Positions 62,393-64,000 of a stretch of DNA of 64,000 bases are shown here, piece by piece. Below the pieces are notes generated by a model, which saw only the letters and a program-made list of their open reading frames with translations, was not told where the DNA came from and did not search any database. Position 1 is the first letter of the stretch. The number at the start of each line of letters is the position of its first letter. Position numbers and translations under genes: made by a program. Source of the DNA: an uncultured Clostridia bacterium (GTDB taxonomy: Bacteria; Bacillota; Clostridia; Oscillospirales; Acutalibacteraceae); contig CANQUS010000006.1 of the NCBI GenBank assembly GCA_947627055.1, positions 20,338-84,337 on the forward strand, written 5' to 3'.

Positions 62393-62492
62393 ACGTAGAT
62401 ATGTTTCCGCGTACCAAGAGGGGCATTAGACGTACTTCCTATCCTTTCGTGACATGTTGAGTGCGTAGTATTGATGTCAAGATCCTAACGGT
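62390..62492 (+). pseudogene. 3' fragment of a second rlmD/TrmA-family gene
   Basis: The sequence reads VDVDMFPRTK, then after a 34-bp insertion HVECVVLMSRS and a TAA stop. Without the insertion this is the C-terminus of an RlmD-type methyltransferase (VDLFPRTGHVECVVLMSR in the intact gene at 40933-42324). Within it, the 27-mer at 62453-62479 is identical to 40972-40946 and diverges on both sides. The rest of the gene is absent. Such a boundary is typical of an attachment-site remnant. Confidence 0.6.
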
Positions 62493-62554
62493 ATAGTATA
62501 AAAGAGTAAAGTAATACTGCAGTTTTGGATAATTTTAAAAGGCTGCAAATTCTC

Positions 62555-62694
62555 AAATGAAATCCAAAAAATAATACGAACTTGAAAAAGGCCGTAAAAA
62601 AGCAAACTATTCCCCAAAACCCAGTAAATAAACCGTTTCCCAGCTGTAAGAAAAGGTTACAATTTGGAAAACGGCTTTTTTATGGATTTCATTT
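62555..62694. repeat. Palindromic MITE-like element
   Basis: AAATGAAATCC at 62555-62565 and GGATTTCATTT at 62684-62694 are perfect inverted ends of a 140-bp unit. Internal pieces (AAAAAGGCCGT and ACGGCTTTTTT) extend the pairing imperfectly. No coding frame is present, and no second copy is seen in the window. The neighbouring 62695-62915 is AT-rich with no gene I can support. Confidence 0.4.
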
Positions 62695-62915
62695 TCGATC
62701 TATTTTGAGCGATTTTAGGCTTGGTTTGTACTTTTTAATGTCGGACAATTAACAGTCGAATATTCCGTTTAAGGGCATTTAAACGGTCTCTAAAAATCGT
62801 GTATAAAATATAAAAATTGGTAATTTATTTGGAAATATACTGAGGTTTAATAGGAATAGTTATAATTAAGTATTCATCAGGGTTTGCGGGTATAATTAAG
62901 AATAATTATCAATTT

Positions 62916-63345
62916 TTAATACAAACTAATCGACGTATAAAAATTCAATGAATCAATATAATTATTCATTTGACACTCCATAACCAGTCCAAAACATTTT
63001 ATATTATTCCACTCATTCAGAGGAACATTATTATAGTTCGAGTTCAACGATATTATTTCTCCGCCCTCATTTTCTTTATGTAAGATTCATTATATACAGA
63101 AAATATCCCTATTTCCCCTTCCTTTACGGAGGGGGTTATTAGGACTAAATAGCCGTTGTGAAATTTAGGCAGCATACTGTCACCGCTTACAACAACTATG
63201 AAGTCGGCTTCGCTTTTTTGTTTTTTCTGCGGTGATCCATTCGGGCTCGGCATCGAACAAATTTAAACCCGTGCCGTCACTGGCAGACTGGGGATATATA
63301 GGCAGCTTAATTATTGGCTTTTCAGACTGTTTTTTAATACTCGTA
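62916..63345 (-). pseudogene. Frameshifted S24 (LexA/CI-like) repressor C-terminus
   Basis: Three minus-strand frames join into an S24 peptidase domain. First KKQSEKPIIKLPIYPQSASDGTGLNLFDAE (seen as IIKLPIYPQSASDGTG), the linker that precedes self-cleavage. After a shift in an A-rich tract, FIVVVSGDSMLPKFHNG with the catalytic serine and GEIGIFSVYNESYIKKM with the lysine. After a second shift near 63065, GGEIISLNSNYNNVPL and FGLVME to a stop. The HTH N-terminus is missing. This is the remains of a phage or integrative-element repressor. Confidence 0.72.
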
Positions 63346-63356
63346 AATTACATTGC

Positions 63357-63375
63357 AAATTCCACTGTGGAATTT
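63357..63375. promoter_or_regulatory. Perfect 19-bp palindrome, likely repressor operator
   Basis: AAATTCCAC-T-GTGGAATTT is a perfect 9+1+9 inverted repeat, just upstream of the decayed S24 repressor. Its position fits the autoregulatory operator of that repressor; a TTGAAA and TAAATT lie around it on the minus strand. Confidence 0.55.
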
Positions 63376-63445
63376 ACATATAAATAAAATCATATTTCAA
63401 ATTCTTGACAAATTCATTATGCAGTGATAAAATACCAGAGTAGAT

Positions 63446-63516
63446 GTCTCCGCATCTCAGCAGGATAGAGTAACCGCCTTATAAGCGGTGTAAATGGTTC
63501 GAGTCTAAATCTTGCA
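63446..63516 (+). pseudogene. Degenerate tRNA-like sequence 1
   Basis: It begins GTCTCCGCATCTCAGCAGGA like the intact tRNA-Arg at 63644, has a perfect anticodon stem ACCGC/GCGGT with loop CTTATAA, and a GGTTCGAGTC T-arm piece. The 3' acceptor strand is missing and the T-stem does not close. Not a functional tRNA. Confidence 0.5.
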
Positions 63517-63550
63517 TAAACGGTGTCTTTCTGATATACTTTAAACACAC

Positions 63551-63619
63551 GTCTCAGTAGCTCAGTTGGATAGAGCACACGCCTCCTAAGCGGCAGTTCG
63601 TTCGAGTCCAAACGGGCTC
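63551..63619 (+). pseudogene. Degenerate tRNA-Arg-like sequence 2
   Basis: GTCTCAGTAGCTCAGTTGGATAGAGC is a good 5' half and the anticodon loop CTCCTAA would give CCT. The anticodon stem is mispaired, the variable region is gone, the T-arm does not pair, and CCA is missing. A decayed copy of tRNA-Arg(CCT). Confidence 0.55.
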
Positions 63620-63643
63620 AAAAATTGAATATTTTTTATATAC

Positions 63644-63720
63644 GTCTCCGTAGCTCAGCAGGATAGAGCGTTCGCCTCCTAAGCGAAAGGCCGGCAGTTC
63701 GAGTCTGCCCGGGGACGCCA
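63644..63720 (+). tRNA. tRNA-Arg(CCT)
   Basis: The acceptor GTCTCCG pairs with CGGGGAC, the anticodon stem TTCGC/GCGAA encloses CTCCTAA (anticodon CCT, reads AGG), the T-arm CGGCAGTTCGAGTCTGCC is intact, and CCA is encoded at 63718-63720. This tRNA is a frequent integration target in bacteria, and two broken copies lie just upstream. Confidence 0.93.
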
Positions 63721-63728
63721 GAAAACAC

Positions 63729-63764
63729 GCCGCAAGCCTTTATTTTCAAGGGTTTGCGGCTTTT
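63729..63764 (+). terminator. Terminator after tRNA-Arg
   Basis: GCCGCAAGCC and GGTTTGCGGC pair around a T/A-rich loop and are followed by TTTTC. The next 63765-63931 shows no gene. Confidence 0.75.
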
Positions 63765-63931
63765 CTTATCCCTCCCTCCCGACAGGCTGCTCCACCGTAC
63801 TGGCCGCTTCTGCCGGGAGGATTTTTTATGCAATGCAAGCTGTATTCTTGCTAAAAGGAATCGAACGGTTTTCACAAATCTGCTAAGAAAAAATCTCTCT
63901 TTGCTAAATTGAGGTCCCCGCCATTCCCGAA

Positions 63932-64000
63932 CTATCTGACGGCTGGTTGCGCCGCGATCAGCGCGGCCAGGGCGTTTGCCAGCTCCGGTGACTTCTGAAG
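63932..64000 (-). CDS. C-terminal end of an unidentified protein (cut by window)
   Basis: On the minus strand the last 22 codons read QKSPELANALAALIAAQ and end PAVR before TAG at 63934-63932. The segment is clearly richer in G and C than the rest of the window, which may indicate recent transfer. Too short to identify. Confidence 0.3.
   Translation of the reverse strand, partial: LQKSPELANALAALIAAQPAVR

Noticed and set aside
63417..63875. Minus-strand frames over the tRNA-Arg region
   Set aside because: They read across a functional tRNA and its degenerate copies and its terminator.
62393..64000. CRISPR array downstream of cas3
   Set aside because: I looked for direct repeats of 30-37 bp at regular spacing after the cas genes and found none; only inverted repeats and tRNA-like copies are present.

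Overview
The window reads as chromosome from a spore-forming clostridium, most like the Oscillospiraceae/Ruminococcus group. This is an inference from gene content and order: low-to-moderate GC, a yggS-sepF-divIVA-ileS-lspA-rluD cell-division cluster, cdaA-cdaR, tepA and ftsK/spoIIIE, a gerQ-like and cwlJ-like spore pair, a leucine T-box, and frequent TTG or GTG starts that only make sense with the strong purine-rich ribosome sites next to them. No rRNA or ribosomal-protein gene is present, so the species cannot be named.

Layout: 1-6016 holds the end of a class V aminotransferase, the c-di-AMP synthase pair cdaA-cdaR, an unexplained structured intergenic element (3054-3483) and a two-gene ABC exporter. 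Five tRNA genes (Gly, Arg, His, Gln, Lys) lie at 6178-6638. From 7332 to 20000 come polyphosphate genes (ppx-like, ppk1) and nucleic-acid maintenance genes (miaB, a YlbF/RicA-family gene, mutS, an aldolase, mutL, miaA). From 20270 to 28133 is the cell-division/IleRS/LspA/RluD cluster. A secreted protein with SH3, Ig-like and lysozyme domains follows, then an ISL3 remnant, an acyl-CoA synthetase and a YdcF protein on the minus strand, and tepA-uppP-ftsK on the plus strand.

From about 39.3 kb the sequence is more mosaic: an internally deleted IS3 element, a DUF3267 protease-like gene, rlmD, a lipoprotein, decayed genes, a serine-recombinase tail, a metal-responsive arsR-cadA-ICMT operon with a clear operator, a GntR-ABC exporter operon, the gerQ/cwlJ-like pair, and leuA behind a T-box with a CUC specifier.

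The most distinctive part is 55.8-64 kb. It carries a type I-C CRISPR effector operon in the unusual order cas5-cas8c-cas7-cas3, with a well-placed internal start for Cas11 inside cas8c. There is no cas4, cas1 or cas2 and no repeat array in the window. Upstream is a decayed HTH gene. Downstream are a 52-residue orphan ORF, a 3' fragment of a second rlmD gene sharing a perfect 27-bp block with the intact rlmD 21.5 kb away (inverted), a frameshifted S24 repressor with a palindromic operator, and two degenerate tRNA-Arg-like copies before an intact tRNA-Arg(CCT). These are the marks of repeated integration and loss of mobile DNA, and the cas operon probably travelled with one such element.
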